DNA of 64,000 nt, taken from positions 682,001-746,000 of the forward strand of contig OZ037878.1 of assembly GCA_964035575.1 (NCBI GenBank), given 5' to 3'. The notes below the pieces were generated by a model. It ran no database searches and was not told the origin of the DNA. It saw nothing but the letters and a program-made list of their open reading frames with translations. The DNA comes from Rhynchopus sp. YZ270_cl-10 (lineage: Eukaryota > Euglenozoa > Diplonemea > Diplonemida > Diplonemidae). Positions 29,501-39,838 of this stretch are shown here, one piece after another. The translations under genes were made by a program, and so were the position numbers. Numbering within the stretch: the first letter of the stretch is position 1; every line of letters starts with the position of its first letter.

Positions 29501-32500
29501 GCCTTCTGTAGCAGTCGACGTGGGGGCAGGCTTGCATGATGTGTGCAGTGGTGATGCAGAATATCGTGCATATGAAGAGCGAGCCCGCCGCGCAGGAGAG
29601 CAGCAACGTGAGTTTATCGAATGGGTTCTTTTTGAAGAGCGACTCCTCGACAATCATATCCTTGAAGACATCGATGTATTTGGCATGGGCACGGCGGAAG
29701 TCATTCGCAAACAGCATATGCGAGGCAGATTCCTTTTGCTCCTCCGGTGTCATCTTCTTCAACGCCTCCTCCGAGGCAACCATATGCTGGTTCGAGGGAA
29801 GATGCGACTTCGGGTATTTCACTAACACATCAAAGTTCACTGCCTGCAGCAACTGAGAGTCGTGCTGCTCTTCCCACACAGTGTCGATCGTTTCGACCGC
29901 AATATTTATGTCCTTATCAAACGCAACAACAGTAAGCTTGAGTGCCGCCCTCACCCTATCGATGATGTGATCTACCTGCACACGCCCCTTCTGGATCATA
30001 GACAGAGAGGTCCCCGACGTAGACCCGCTTATCGAAAGCATCTCTTCAAACTCGTAAAAGTAGGTAAGGCGGTTCAGCTGTTCCATCACCTTGGTATAGT
30101 ATCGGAGGTCCCCAACCTGCGCAAAGTTCCGTGCATCGGCGACAAGGGTGTTCACATTGTCGGTCATATCCTGGCATTTCCGGATTGCCTGTGTTTCATC
30201 GGAGTAGTACTTTGAAAAGTCTTTGATTTCATCGTAGCTCACCCCAACGAGAACCACGGACACCAGGCATGAGAGGATGACAATGAAGTTCTGTACCCAA
30301 AAGCGTAGTGGGATCTCCTCCTTCGTTGTCTCGTCCTGCTTCTCCTTGACCTTCTCCATCTCGGATGTGAGGGGCTCCTCTTCAGGCGCGTTTTCTTCTT
30401 CTTCAGGCTTTTCGACGTCAGCGTCGCTCTCCATGACGGAAGAGTTTCCTACAATTGTTTTCCCTTTGAAGCCAACGACGTGGACTGCTGTGGACTCTTC
30501 TGTTCTTGAGTCTACTGTGGTGTTTGTTGCGTGGTTTGCAGCGTGGTTGGTGTGGTGGGCGACCTTGAGGCAGGGTGGGGGGAGTGGTGCGTTGATGATG
30601 TGCATCCGGACGAACTGCAGGATATCAGGCTCCAACGCAACGGAGCGGTTCTTGAGCAGGCTGATGTACTGCTTCAGCTTCGTGTGGATTGTGTTGTTTT
30701 TCAGCACGTTGCGGTCCTGTAGGTATTTCTCGAGGGTAGATATCTGCGTGGGCTCGTCAATCTCCTCCCCATGCAACGCCTTCTCCATCTCAATGATAAG
30801 TGACGCAGGAAGGCCCAAATCACGTTTTGTCTTCGATTTTGACAGACCCCGCACAGAGTTGACCAAATCCTTTGCCTCCGTAGAGAGGCGTGACAGCGTA
30901 TCGTAGGGGATAAGTGTGAAGAGCTGGAGAATGATAAGCTTCGACACTGTGATCTTCTTGAAGTTCCAAAGAAACAGAAAGTAGATAGCGAAGGTGACAA
31001 ACAGCGAGCCCGCAAAGATCAGAATCATCACGTCCATAGCCGAGCTCAGCGTCGTCTCGGCCTCCTTTTCATACCAACTGATGGACCGATTGTACGCCAT
31101 TGATATCCTCTCGGGTGTGTTGATTAACAGAAACCGTACGCTGTGGTCGTCCAGCACGTGGTTCGACCGAAGCTGGTGTGACGAAGAGCTAGCCCCCGAC
31201 AGGATGAGCTCCGTTGTGAGGTTGTTTTGTATGTTGTGCAGCGCGCTAGTCACCATGTTCCCGAGCTTCCAGAGCGAGACAAGCTTCCTCTCGTTGCCTT
31301 CAGTGTTGGGCAGGATGATCTCGTTCACGGGCTCCTCGTAGAACCTCAGATGTGGTGAGTACGTGGTCGACTGTGCCCCATAAGTCAGCTTCGAGTGTGC
31401 ATCTGAAAACCGCTTTGCCGTGTCAAAGACCTTCTTGCGCTGTGTGTCGATGATCTCTGCATTTGCGGTTGAGACGCCTGACTGCGCGACAGCGATCTGC
31501 TTGTCGACAGCTCTGAGCAGCTCGTACAGCTCGTACGTTGCTTGGGAGACGAGCATCCTTGCCTGCCCGGCCTGGTGCATCTTCTCGACGAGATTGAGCT
31601 GTTTGTCGACGAAGATGAACTCTGTCGCGAGGTTGGCTGCAACGAGGAAGGTCAAAATTGCAAAGACAAAGTTCATGTGGAAGCGCAGCTTCGCAACGGT
31701 ATTGGAGGTGTTCCCGAACGTCTCCTTCTGCGAGTCGACGTTGTCGAGCACACGCTGCGTCACCGCAGCGGAGTCCACAGGAAGGTCGTTCGCTTTGCGC
31801 GACCCACCCATCTGGCGACTCTTCTTCTCAATGTCGAGTTCGTTGGCTTCCTCCATGCACAACTTCGCAGACTCCTTGTTGAGCATCACCCCATCCAGGT
31901 AGTCTGCAAAGTTGATAAGCATCCGCGTGTCCCCTGTGATGGCACGCTTGAAGAGCGCCAAACCCTTGTCTCTGTTCTCCGCAATCAAGGACGCAAGCGA
32001 GCCAATCTCCATCATGTCGACACTCAGCTCCATAAGGCGCTGCCAGAACTGGTACATCTGGTCCAGCACCTCCTCGTGCATCATCGCAGCCTTGCGCCCG
32101 TAGACCTCAAAGTGGCGTTCTTTGATGTTCAACCGCTTCTTCAGCTTCTCGATGAGTTTGTGTTGCGAGTACAGCTCGGAGAAGCTTGCAGTGGAGCCGA
32201 AGACGTGCATTGCGTCTTCGTTCGTATCGAAGAAGTAGTACGCAAACTGTGGCCTCTCTGCAGTGACAAACAGGAACCACACGTACTGGATCTTCACTGA
32301 CGCGGAGTACCGAAACTTAAGCAGCCCTTTCCAGAAGATACGCGAGCTATACGCAACTTGGCCCGGCGACGGCAGCACATTCGTGAACTTCGACACAGCA
32401 TGGAGTGTGCGTGCACACACCTCCACGTCTGTGCACACACGCACCTTGCGGATGTACGGCAGAAGCAGTTCCTGCCCCTTATCCTCCAGCAAGGAGTGCC

Positions 32501-33674
32501 GCGACGTGGTCTCTTGAGTAGTGATATTCCGTGAGGACTGCCCTGGCGTCAGGTCGTCTACGTCATCCCAGAGGGGAAGGCCGGCAAACGATTCCCACGT
32601 TTGGAAGGAGTAGCGGAGTGGTTTCTTTGTGAACTGGAACATATTGATGCCGTTCGTGACTTCGGAGTTGACCCGCGATGTGGCAAAGAGGAAGGAAATG
32701 ATACCCACTATCGGGGTCACTCCCAAGGCGAGCATGCCACTCACAACCTCGTAGTCGGAGAAGCCTGCTTCGTAGCAGACCACGTGTATGATGCTTGCGG
32801 TGGCCAACGCTGCTGTCTGCGACACCACAACTGCGTTTGCCCTGAGGTAAAAGTACGGCATGCAAAACGCGAAGTACGCACACACAACTGACGACAGAAG
32901 TGCAATCGCCAGCGCATAATAATACGACGACGACGAGCTCAGAATGGTGTGGAAGAGCACGACAGCAGTGATCTTGAACAAGCACATCCACATGTCTCCA
33001 GTGGAGTGCGCCTTGGCGAAGAAGTACTCAGAAGTGGGGCACGACTGATACAAACACACACGCGCGATGTACAGCAAAGGGAGGTACACTGCGAGCACAC
33101 CTACTCCGGCAATAACGTGCGGAATGTGGACCCCACGGAAGCACTCCACTTCTGGAAACAACCAATGCGTCTCGCCTGTACAGATCACCAACGCACATAC
33201 ACACTGGAGCAGCGGAATGGACAGCCACGTCGTCATACACACGACAACGGTCCGCACCGCTTCGTTCAACGAATGCCGTTTCTCGGTGACGCTAGAACTC
33301 GCTATAGCACACATGAAGTACAGAGTTGCAAGCAGCACTACAAAGCACCACATGAACACCGAAAACCCTAAATAGCCGAGACTGGAGTATTTGTTGTCGA
33401 AGGCGGGTAGGTGCGACCAATAGACGATGTCGGGGATGAAGCCCATGCCACCTGTCGCCACGCGCGGGTTCACGACAAGCCCGAGGAGTTGCAGGTAGTC
33501 CACTATTATCGCGATGTACACAACCGTCCGCGAACACACCCCTTCACATATGGAGAGCACCATATACACCCGCGATGCTGTGGCAAGCACCTTCTGTTCC
33601 AACTCTTTGTCTGATTGCGTCGTCATGCGTGACTGCCGTGACACGTCATCCTTGTCAGCTGCCTGCGTCCCCAT
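26526..33674 (-). CDS. Giant multi-pass adenylyl cyclase with sensory ectodomains, 3 exons (about 2215 aa)
   Basis: Exon 1 is 33674-27189, exon 2 is 27002-26901 and probable exon 3 is 26585-26526. Splices are GT-AG and phase 0; exon 3 rests on an ATTGCAG acceptor and a 19-codon frame. Residues 45-355 hold about eight membrane segments. A cytosolic region of helical TPR-like repeats follows (ENRDKGLALFKRAITGDTRM), resembling TmcB-like protist proteins. Several pairs of membrane helices then flank helical ectodomains of the four-helix sensory type. A final helix leads to a signalling linker (QSERLLANILPENISKRL) and the cyclase domain at about 2010-2190. ILFTDFVGFTS and KTIGDAYF carry the metal aspartates. 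Lys in KIKTIGD and Asp in YDLWGESV favour ATP as substrate. Exon 2 supplies the C-terminal strand ATYLVSG, which exon 1 alone lacks. Confidence 0.85.
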
Positions 33675-34669
33675 TTGATAAAACTAGCAGTTGACAGCAC
33701 AACCCTCTCTCGTGGTGTGGGTTGTCACCTTGGTGTGAGGTGCAGTGTAGTGGGAGGAAATATGGGGGGATTGAAAGTTGGAAAGGAAGAAACTTTTTTC
33801 TTTGCTTTGTGATAGCTTTCGTGTTGCGAGCTTTTTCTTTCAAACGAATTTTCCAAAGGCCGTTGCGTTGCATAGGCACAGTGGACAACGAGATGTGACA
33901 CAAATACTACTGAAACAGTTTTGTCCTACTACGGTGCAACGATGCAACGATCAGCAAGATAAAATTATTGCTAAAAAAAAATATACGGCAGAATCACATT
34001 CTCGAGGAGTGGGGCAAAAGGCGCCAACAATGACACAACCAGCCGATCCACGCGAGACACCATTGGTTCGTACCGAACAGGGTGCAGAACCCACATAGTG
34101 GAGAGCAAGCACAGCAATTTTTTTTTCAAAAAAAAAAAAAAAAAAAAAAACAGAAAAACACGATACGCAAGACACAATCGTAGGGTGGGAAGGGATGGGA
34201 GAGGTTTTTTTTGGGGGTCAAATATTCCACACAAGTCGTAGAATTGAAAAACCATGGCAAAAATAGCCACGGCTCTCAGCACAATGCTGTCCGAGTGGGG
34301 CTGCTTTGTTTCGTTGTGCTTCACTGTAATATTTTAAACCAAGATCAAAAAAAAAGGACAGGAATCAACACAACAACACAAATCACTGAAGGGGGCTGCG
34401 ATGCGTTACAGACGGCACACCTCGGGAGTGTGGCAGAGTAAGAGCTATATTGGGTACTCTGGTCTGACTCTGTTTGCAAATTCGATGTTCACAACGTGCA
34501 AAATCAGCACGATAGCGGCCTTCGTATTTGCCTACAGCATCTTATTGGAAATGGCTTGCCCTTCCCATCATTGGCTGGGAATCTTTGATGAGTCGTAGAC
34601 TTTACACCAAGTAGGGGAAAGGCAAAGTCGCTCAAAACAAACAAAATAAAAAAACAATGCAAATTTGTC

Positions 34670-34700
34670 AGGTGAAGTGCCTCTCGTGCGCACTCATCTT
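34670..34700 (+). repeat. CTCTCGT-loop hairpin element, copy d
   Basis: AGGTGA, AGTGC, CTCTCGT, GCGCACT, TCATCTT. Both stems differ from copy c yet still pair (outer AGGTGA/TCATCT with one G-T). Confidence 0.6.
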
Positions 34701-34762
34701 AACAAAGAGAAGTTGAAGAAAAAGAAGAAAAAAACGTCGCTCAAAACAAAACAAACGTTGGT

Positions 34763-34795
34763 AAGATGAGCCAAGTTGAACGTGCTCAGTCACCT
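34763..34795 (+). repeat. Hairpin element, copy h1
   Basis: AAGATGAGC, loop CAAGTTGAACGT, GCTCAGTCACCT. Stem GAGC/GCTC. Repeated at 49447-49475 in the duplicated flank. Confidence 0.45.
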
Positions 34796-34879
34796 CGAAA
34801 AAGTACAAATCCCCAGGGAGGGGGGGCGGTAAAAGAAAAAAAAAGAGAGAAAAAGAGTGGACACATGGCGCAGATCAGT

Positions 34880-37120
34880 CTAGTTTGTCACGGTGAAGCC
34901 AACAGTGGCAGCTGCGTCATAGCCAACATCGATCTTCCATCCTCCGACAACAGGCTCGTGCATGCCGGCGGTGTTGACAAGGGAGAAAGCTGTGTAGTAC
35001 AGAGGGAACGTGATGGACTGGGTTGCGCCTGCCATAAGTGTGACGCGCTCAAAGCCGACAAGGAACTTCTTCGGTGCACCCGTCGACTGTGGCGGGGTCG
35101 CAAAGATCAGCACAGTTGCGTCTCCGTCCACAGACCCAGTGTTCTTCACGTCCACAGTCACAGTCGACATCTCCTGGTCGTCATCGGTGACAGAGTAACC
35201 CTTCTGGAGGTTGGCCTTGTCGCACATCTGCTGCACAGACACCGACTCCACAGAGGCCTTTGCTGTCTTGGCAGTGTAGCTGAAGGTTGTGTAGGACATT
35301 CCCTCACCGAAGGAGTACACAGGCTCGCCGGTGTAGAAACGGTACGTCCTGCCGGTGTTGTTCGTCGATGCGTTCGGGCGCATGTTCATGTCGAACATGC
35401 TGAAGTTGTCCAAGTACGACCCGGGGTACTGGGTGTGGGGCAGACGGCCACCTGGGTTGTAGTCGCCAAACAGCACCTCGGCAAGTGCCTGTCCTCCGCT
35501 CTGTCCTGGGTAGCCCATCCAGAGGATGGCATTCACCTTCGGGTTGCTCTTAATCTGCGACAGGTCGACGGACCCTCCAGCCATGACAACAACCACAACA
35601 GGCCCCTTGGCGGCGTCAGCAACCTGCTGCACAAGCTCGTTCTGCTTTCCAGGGAGGGTGATGTTGGTACGGTCACGTGCCTCAGACTCAATTTTCTGCT
35701 CAAGCCCAATGACGATCACAGTGGCATCCTGTATCGTTGAGATGTTGACAGCGCCAGCGAAGTCTGTGTCGTTAACACACTTCTGGTCAGAGCATCCCAA
35801 GTAGGTAAGGGTGCTTGCGTACTTCGACACCCCCTCAACAGGCGAGATGAGGTATGGGGCGTTTCCCTGGTAGTTCCCCTGCATGAGGGTGGTTGCCATG
35901 GCGCTGGGTCCCACCATAGCAACAGACCTGACAGCAGACGTCGAGAAAGGAAGTGCCCCGTGCCCTTCGTTCTTCAGAAGCACAGTTCCCTGGCGGGCAG
36001 CGTCCAGTGCAAGCTCCTGGTGCTCGGTTGTGTTGACTTTGTCTGCAAACGTGTACTTCGTGTAGGGCTGGTCAGCCACGCTATCGAACATTCCAAGACG
36101 GATCTGCACAGCAAAGAGGTCAATCAGGGAACGGTCCACGACTCCAACAGACGTTACATTCGCCTCAATCGACTTCTTCATAAATGTCGTCATAAAGTTT
36201 CCACAGTCGCTGTCCATGCCTGCCTCAAGAGTGTCACGCACAGCCTCGTTCTGTGTGTCGTAGTGGTGCGACTTTGTCACGTCGGACACAGCACCACAGT
36301 CAGATGTGATGTACCCCTCGAAGCCCCATGCGTCACGTGCGAGCTCGTTCATAATGCGGCCGTTCGCACAGGAGGGAACACCGTTGACAGCGTTGTAGGA
36401 GCACATCAGACCCGACACACGTCCGTTCTTCACACACGAGTGGAACGCAGGCAGGTATGTGTCAGCCTCGTCCTGCTTCGTAATAATCGCGTTGAAGTAA
36501 TGTCTGGACACACCACCCCAGTCCTCCAGGTCGTACGCGTAGTAGTGCTTGCAGCACGACGAAGCCTTGATGTGGCGCGGGTCCTCACCCTCCTGCATTC
36601 CAGGCACGAAGTGGCGTGCGTACTCAGACGTCAGGTACGGGTCCTCACCGGGCGTCTCCTGTCCACGTCCCCAACGTGGGTCACGCATCAGGTTGATGTT
36701 CGGTGTCCAGAAGGTGAGTCCTGCGTGTCCAGCGTTGTTGAGCGCACGTGCCTCGGTGGAAATCGTTTGTCCGATCTTGCTGAAAAGAGTCTTGTTGAAG
36801 GTGGCACCGGTAGTGATGACCTGGGGGAAGGAAGTGGCGCACGGAGTTACCGAATCGAAGGTCACACCAGGAGACCTGCCCACACCGTGGAGTGCCTCGG
36901 ACCACCACTGGTACTCGGGAAGACCCACACGAGGGACAGCGCTTGCACCGTTCTGGGTGATCGAGATCTTCTCATCCAGAGTGAGCTGGTTGACAATCCA
37001 GTACGCACGCTCCTGTGTGCTGCGGCTCTCGTCACACAGAGTGCTTCCCTGAAGTGGTGCAACATCACACGGGCGTGATGCCAGCGACACAGCCGCACAT
37101 GCGGCAACAATGTTCATCAT
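34880..37120 (-). CDS. GH3 beta-xylosidase/beta-glucosidase-like, GH3-1 (746 aa)
   Basis: Signal peptide MMNIVAACAAVSLASRPC. The GH3 N-terminal barrel includes NAGHAGLTFWTPNINLMRDP, GRGQETPGEDP and ASSCCKHYYAYD. The catalytic nucleophile is Asp at about 274 in YITSDCGAV, as in plant and fungal beta-xylosidases. The GH3 C-terminal domain carries the acid/base-region segment EARDRTNITLPGKQ and LWMGYPGQSGGQALAEVLFG. A fibronectin-III-like C-terminal domain follows (ESVSVQQMC... to the end). It is expected to release xylose or glucose from plant-wall oligosaccharides outside the cell or in a digestive vacuole. The tandem Met start was chosen for the signal peptide; a frame 36 codons longer lacks one. 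It is close to GH3-3 except for a central block. Confidence 0.92.
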   Translation of the reverse strand: MMNIVAACAAVSLASRPCDVAPLQGSTLCDESRSTQERAYWIVNQLTLDEKISITQNGASAVPRVGLPEYQWWSEALHGVGRSPGVTFDSVTPCATSFPQVITTGATFNKTLFSKIGQTISTEARALNNAGHAGLTFWTPNINLMRDPRWGRGQETPGEDPYLTSEYARHFVPGMQEGEDPRHIKASSCCKHYYAYDLEDWGGVSRHYFNAIITKQDEADTYLPAFHSCVKNGRVSGLMCSYNAVNGVPSCANGRIMNELARDAWGFEGYITSDCGAVSDVTKSHHYDTQNEAVRDTLEAGMDSDCGNFMTTFMKKSIEANVTSVGVVDRSLIDLFAVQIRLGMFDSVADQPYTKYTFADKVNTTEHQELALDAARQGTVLLKNEGHGALPFSTSAVRSVAMVGPSAMATTLMQGNYQGNAPYLISPVEGVSKYASTLTYLGCSDQKCVNDTDFAGAVNISTIQDATVIVIGLEQKIESEARDRTNITLPGKQNELVQQVADAAKGPVVVVVMAGGSVDLSQIKSNPKVNAILWMGYPGQSGGQALAEVLFGDYNPGGRLPHTQYPGSYLDNFSMFDMNMRPNASTNNTGRTYRFYTGEPVYSFGEGMSYTTFSYTAKTAKASVESVSVQQMCDKANLQKGYSVTDDDQEMSTVTVDVKNTGSVDGDATVLIFATPPQSTGAPKKFLVGFERVTLMAGATQSITFPLYYTAFSLVNTAGMHEPVVGGWKIDVGYDAAATVGFTVTN

Positions 37121-37180
37121 GTTAAAGAAAAGAAGTGTGTTATCTGTTGGTGTTGTGGTGATGGTGGTTCGTGTATCCTC

Positions 37181-37560
37181 AGGTGTGCTGCTGTTTTGTG
37201 TCAGAGTGAGCTGAGTAATGTTTGTCATCAGAGTCGATCAAGCTAACAGGAAACGTTGAAAAGGTTTGTCATCACGTCTCGAGGAAATGGAAGTTGGAAA
37301 CAGCACAGACAGGTCTCTTGCCAAGGTTGACAGGCAGATGTGAGGGAGTTACCCAAATGACCGCCAGAGGACCTTGTCCTCAATCAAATGATACCTTCTT
37401 CTTTCAGGTTGGGGAGGGAGGTGGTAAAAACGCTGCATAAACTCTCGAGGGAGGTGGGAATGTCTTGTTTTGTTTGTTTTGTATTGCGACTGAAAAACAG
37501 GGAAAATTATTTCATTCAGGGAAAAGAAAAAAAACTTGAAAGATGTACCGCAACACGTTT
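37181..37560. repeat. Shared upstream cassette R, copy 2
   Basis: From AGGTGTGCTGCTGTTTTGTG to GAAAGATGTACCGCAACACG, between GH3-1 and Ub-like/LRR copy C. It differs from the other copies by a small insertion (ATTATTTCATTCAGGG) near 37506. Confidence 0.85.
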
Positions 37561-37631
37561 CACCACCATCGCATGAGGGAACAAGAAAAAAGGCGGAGAA
37601 AACCCGCAAACCCAATTCAATCCACGTTCAT

Positions 37632-38852
37632 TCAACCCTTTTTAACCCTCTTGCCAGGACGCACAACATCGGTGTCCCTCTTCACTCGTGGCGTCTGTTC
37701 CTCCTCACCTTCATCCTCGCTGCACGCAGGCGAACCCTTGCTCTCTGCGAACCCTGCTTCCCTTTCCTCAGAGGGCTCTGTGTCTGCATGAAGACGCTTC
37801 CGCCTGCACCCTTCTTTCTGCACGGTTGCGGGGTCGGGCACGTTGTCAGTCTCGCATCTCAGACCGTGAATCGCGTCAGTCGGCAAAGGCGGTTCTTTCG
37901 CAAGCAACCTCCTCACAACCAGAGCGTCCTTGCTCAACCCTGAGGCATCCATTCTTGTTAACCCTGAGCAGGAGAAGAAGAAGCCCTCCCCAATACTCCT
38001 GACCCCGCTCAACGCAGACAGGCCATCGACGACTTGCAAGCTCGAGCAATCCCCAAAGAAGTACTTCCCGATGGTAACGACACTCCTCAACCCCGAAAGA
38101 CAAACTCTCTTCAACGCCGAGCAGTTGTAAAGAAAGTCATAACCTATTTCGGTGACATTGCTCAACCCCGAGAGGTCCACGGACGTCAAATGCTTGCAGT
38201 GGGCTAGAAAATGCAGCTCAATCACAGTCAGGCGACGAAACACAGAGAGGTCAACCGTTCGCAATGCAGAGTAGTTTAGAAAGGCTTCGCCTATTTTAGT
38301 GACACTGCCGAACCCCGACAGGTTGATGCTCTCCAATCCCTTGGCGCCGTTGATGAAGTAAGCTCTTATCACAGTCACATTGCACAACCCTGAAAGGTCA
38401 ACCTCTGTCAACTGTCGGCAAAAGTACAGGAAGCAATTCCCTATTTTTGCGACAACCGACACAGCACTAAGGTCAAGTCGCGTTAACTCACTGCCTCGCA
38501 AGAAGCCAAAAGGAATCTCAGTCGCAACCTCCGCCTCCAAAAGCAAACGCGCAACGTCCGAATCGTCCACAGTCGCCAACCTCTCTTTTGTCAGGTCTGT
38601 CTCGCCCAATGCGTGAAGTGCTGCAATGGCAGCAAACTTCGTTGTCCTCACGAGCATAATCGTGTCCCCAGCACTCAGCTCCTTGATGCCCTCCTCTTCA
38701 CACAGCACCTCCCCTTTGAAAGTCATCTGAAAGCTGTCTTCCTGCAACCCTGCTGCAGACGCCACCTTCAGACGCAGGTGTCCAAGTGCATCATCCACAC
38801 CCACCTCCACCACATGTTCCTTCTCATCAAAATCCTTGATCGTGAGATCCAT
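37632..38852 (-). CDS. Ub-like/leucine-rich-repeat protein, copy C (406 aa)
   Basis: Same plan as copy B: Ub-like domain (1-70), helical linker (to about 115) and LRRs (115-315). It also keeps the full C-terminal tail, RKRLHADTEPSEEREAG, then an acidic stretch CSEDEGEEEQTP and a basic end RPGKRVKKG. The two basic clusters look like a bipartite nuclear localisation signal. Variable windows here are FGFLRGS, NCFLYFC, AYFINGA, EAFLNYS, LHFLAHC, YDFLYNC, KYFFGDC and EGFFFSC. A longer frame with a hydrophobic leader (MPRMLVCILQLPFLSL...) starts 38 codons upstream. Ub-like plus NLS favour a cytosolic or nuclear protein and the leader favours secretion; unresolved. Confidence 0.87.
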   Translation of the reverse strand: MDLTIKDFDEKEHVVEVGVDDALGHLRLKVASAAGLQEDSFQMTFKGEVLCEEEGIKELSAGDTIMLVRTTKFAAIAALHALGETDLTKERLATVDDSDVARLLLEAEVATEIPFGFLRGSELTRLDLSAVSVVAKIGNCFLYFCRQLTEVDLSGLCNVTVIRAYFINGAKGLESINLSGFGSVTKIGEAFLNYSALRTVDLSVFRRLTVIELHFLAHCKHLTSVDLSGLSNVTEIGYDFLYNCSALKRVCLSGLRSVVTIGKYFFGDCSSLQVVDGLSALSGVRSIGEGFFFSCSGLTRMDASGLSKDALVVRRLLAKEPPLPTDAIHGLRCETDNVPDPATVQKEGCRRKRLHADTEPSEEREAGFAESKGSPACSEDEGEEEQTPRVKRDTDVVRPGKRVKKG

Positions 38853-38966
38853 TTTTTGTGTTTTTGTGTTTTGTGCTGTGGCGTTTATCGTGGAGAAGGT
38901 GTGGACAAGCAAGAGACAAAGAGATAAAAACGGAAGCTGCAATATGCAGACCAACATCCGAGGCAA

Positions 38967-39838
38967 CTACCTTCAGCCGTGCATGGGAAAGTCAGTCTCG
39001 CCTTCTTAATGTCGTAATCAGTAGCAGTTGCCTTATTCGCCCTCCCACACAAAAAGCGGAAGCGCTGCACCCCTCTCACACCCCCACCCTCCCTCCCCGC
39101 TTGCCTTCACTACATTGAGAGCAGAAGGGACGTCTCCCCTCTGGTCATCAAGCCGGAGTGATGTCAGACTCCTTATCAATAACTTCAGGACATTTATGTT
39201 AGAAACGGTGGTCATGACACCCAAAGGTTCCTGGCGAAGCCACGGTACGCAACATTTATAAAAATGTTGCCAGAAAAATGGCACTATCGTTGGTAATTAT
39301 CGTATCGGAAAACGCCCACCGCGAGAAATCGGCGCCTCAATCAACTATTGTCGTCAATGTTACTTCCATTTTTTGCTAAAGCGAAATATTCTGGCGAAGC
39401 CACGGTACGCAACATTTCAGATATCCTCGGCTTCCAACCCTCATAATTGAATGCGATTGACACGTCTTCCACTTCTTGTGCACCACCTCAAATGTCTCCG
39501 ATGCTGGACGTTTGACTGCAACATGGCGTCCATTCTTTTTCCATGGGTGGGCTTCGCCCACCAGCCCCTTCGGTGATATTTTTTTCCCCGTTTTTTTCCC
39601 CCCCCGGCCGGATGAATTTCATCCGGAAGGATTTCTTCCGCCCGTTTATTTTTTTCTTTTCCCGGCTGGATGAAATCCTTCCGTTTTTTGGGTCGCGGAA
39701 ACACTGGTTGCGACTGAAAAACAGGGAAAAGAAAAAAAACTTGAAAGATGTACCGCAACACGTCTTCACCACCATCGCATGAGGGAACAAGAAAAAGGCG
39801 GAGAAAACCCGCAAACCCTTGTTTCAATCCACGTTCGT
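38967..39838. other. Repeat-rich spacer between copies C and D
   Basis: Holds two copies of CTGGCGAAGCCACGGTACGC (39231 and 39391; a third at 41349) and a short hairpin GGTGGGCTTCGCCCACC at about 39545. Part of the LRR-gene 3' flank (from about 39707) joins abruptly to foreign sequence, so an insertion or deletion removed the upstream cassette here. Confidence 0.55.

Larger units (their letters stand above)
33675..34879. other. Intergenic between the giant cyclase and GH3-1
   Basis: Contains an A-run at about 34128-34150 and CTCTCGT-loop hairpins at 34670-34700 and 34763-34795. Bases 34763-34880, the 3' flank of GH3-1, are nearly identical to 49446-49565 downstream of GH3-2. No gene. Confidence 0.5.

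Noticed and set aside
34766-37078. Long plus-strand frames over GH3-1 (repeated at GH3-2 and GH3-3)
   Set aside because: Antisense of GH3 genes; caused by codon bias, and duplicated only because the genes are.
37222-37440. 72-codon plus-strand frame conserved in every cassette R copy
   Set aside because: Conservation is explained by recent duplication of the cassette; no domain, and the reading strand is opposite to all genes of the cluster.
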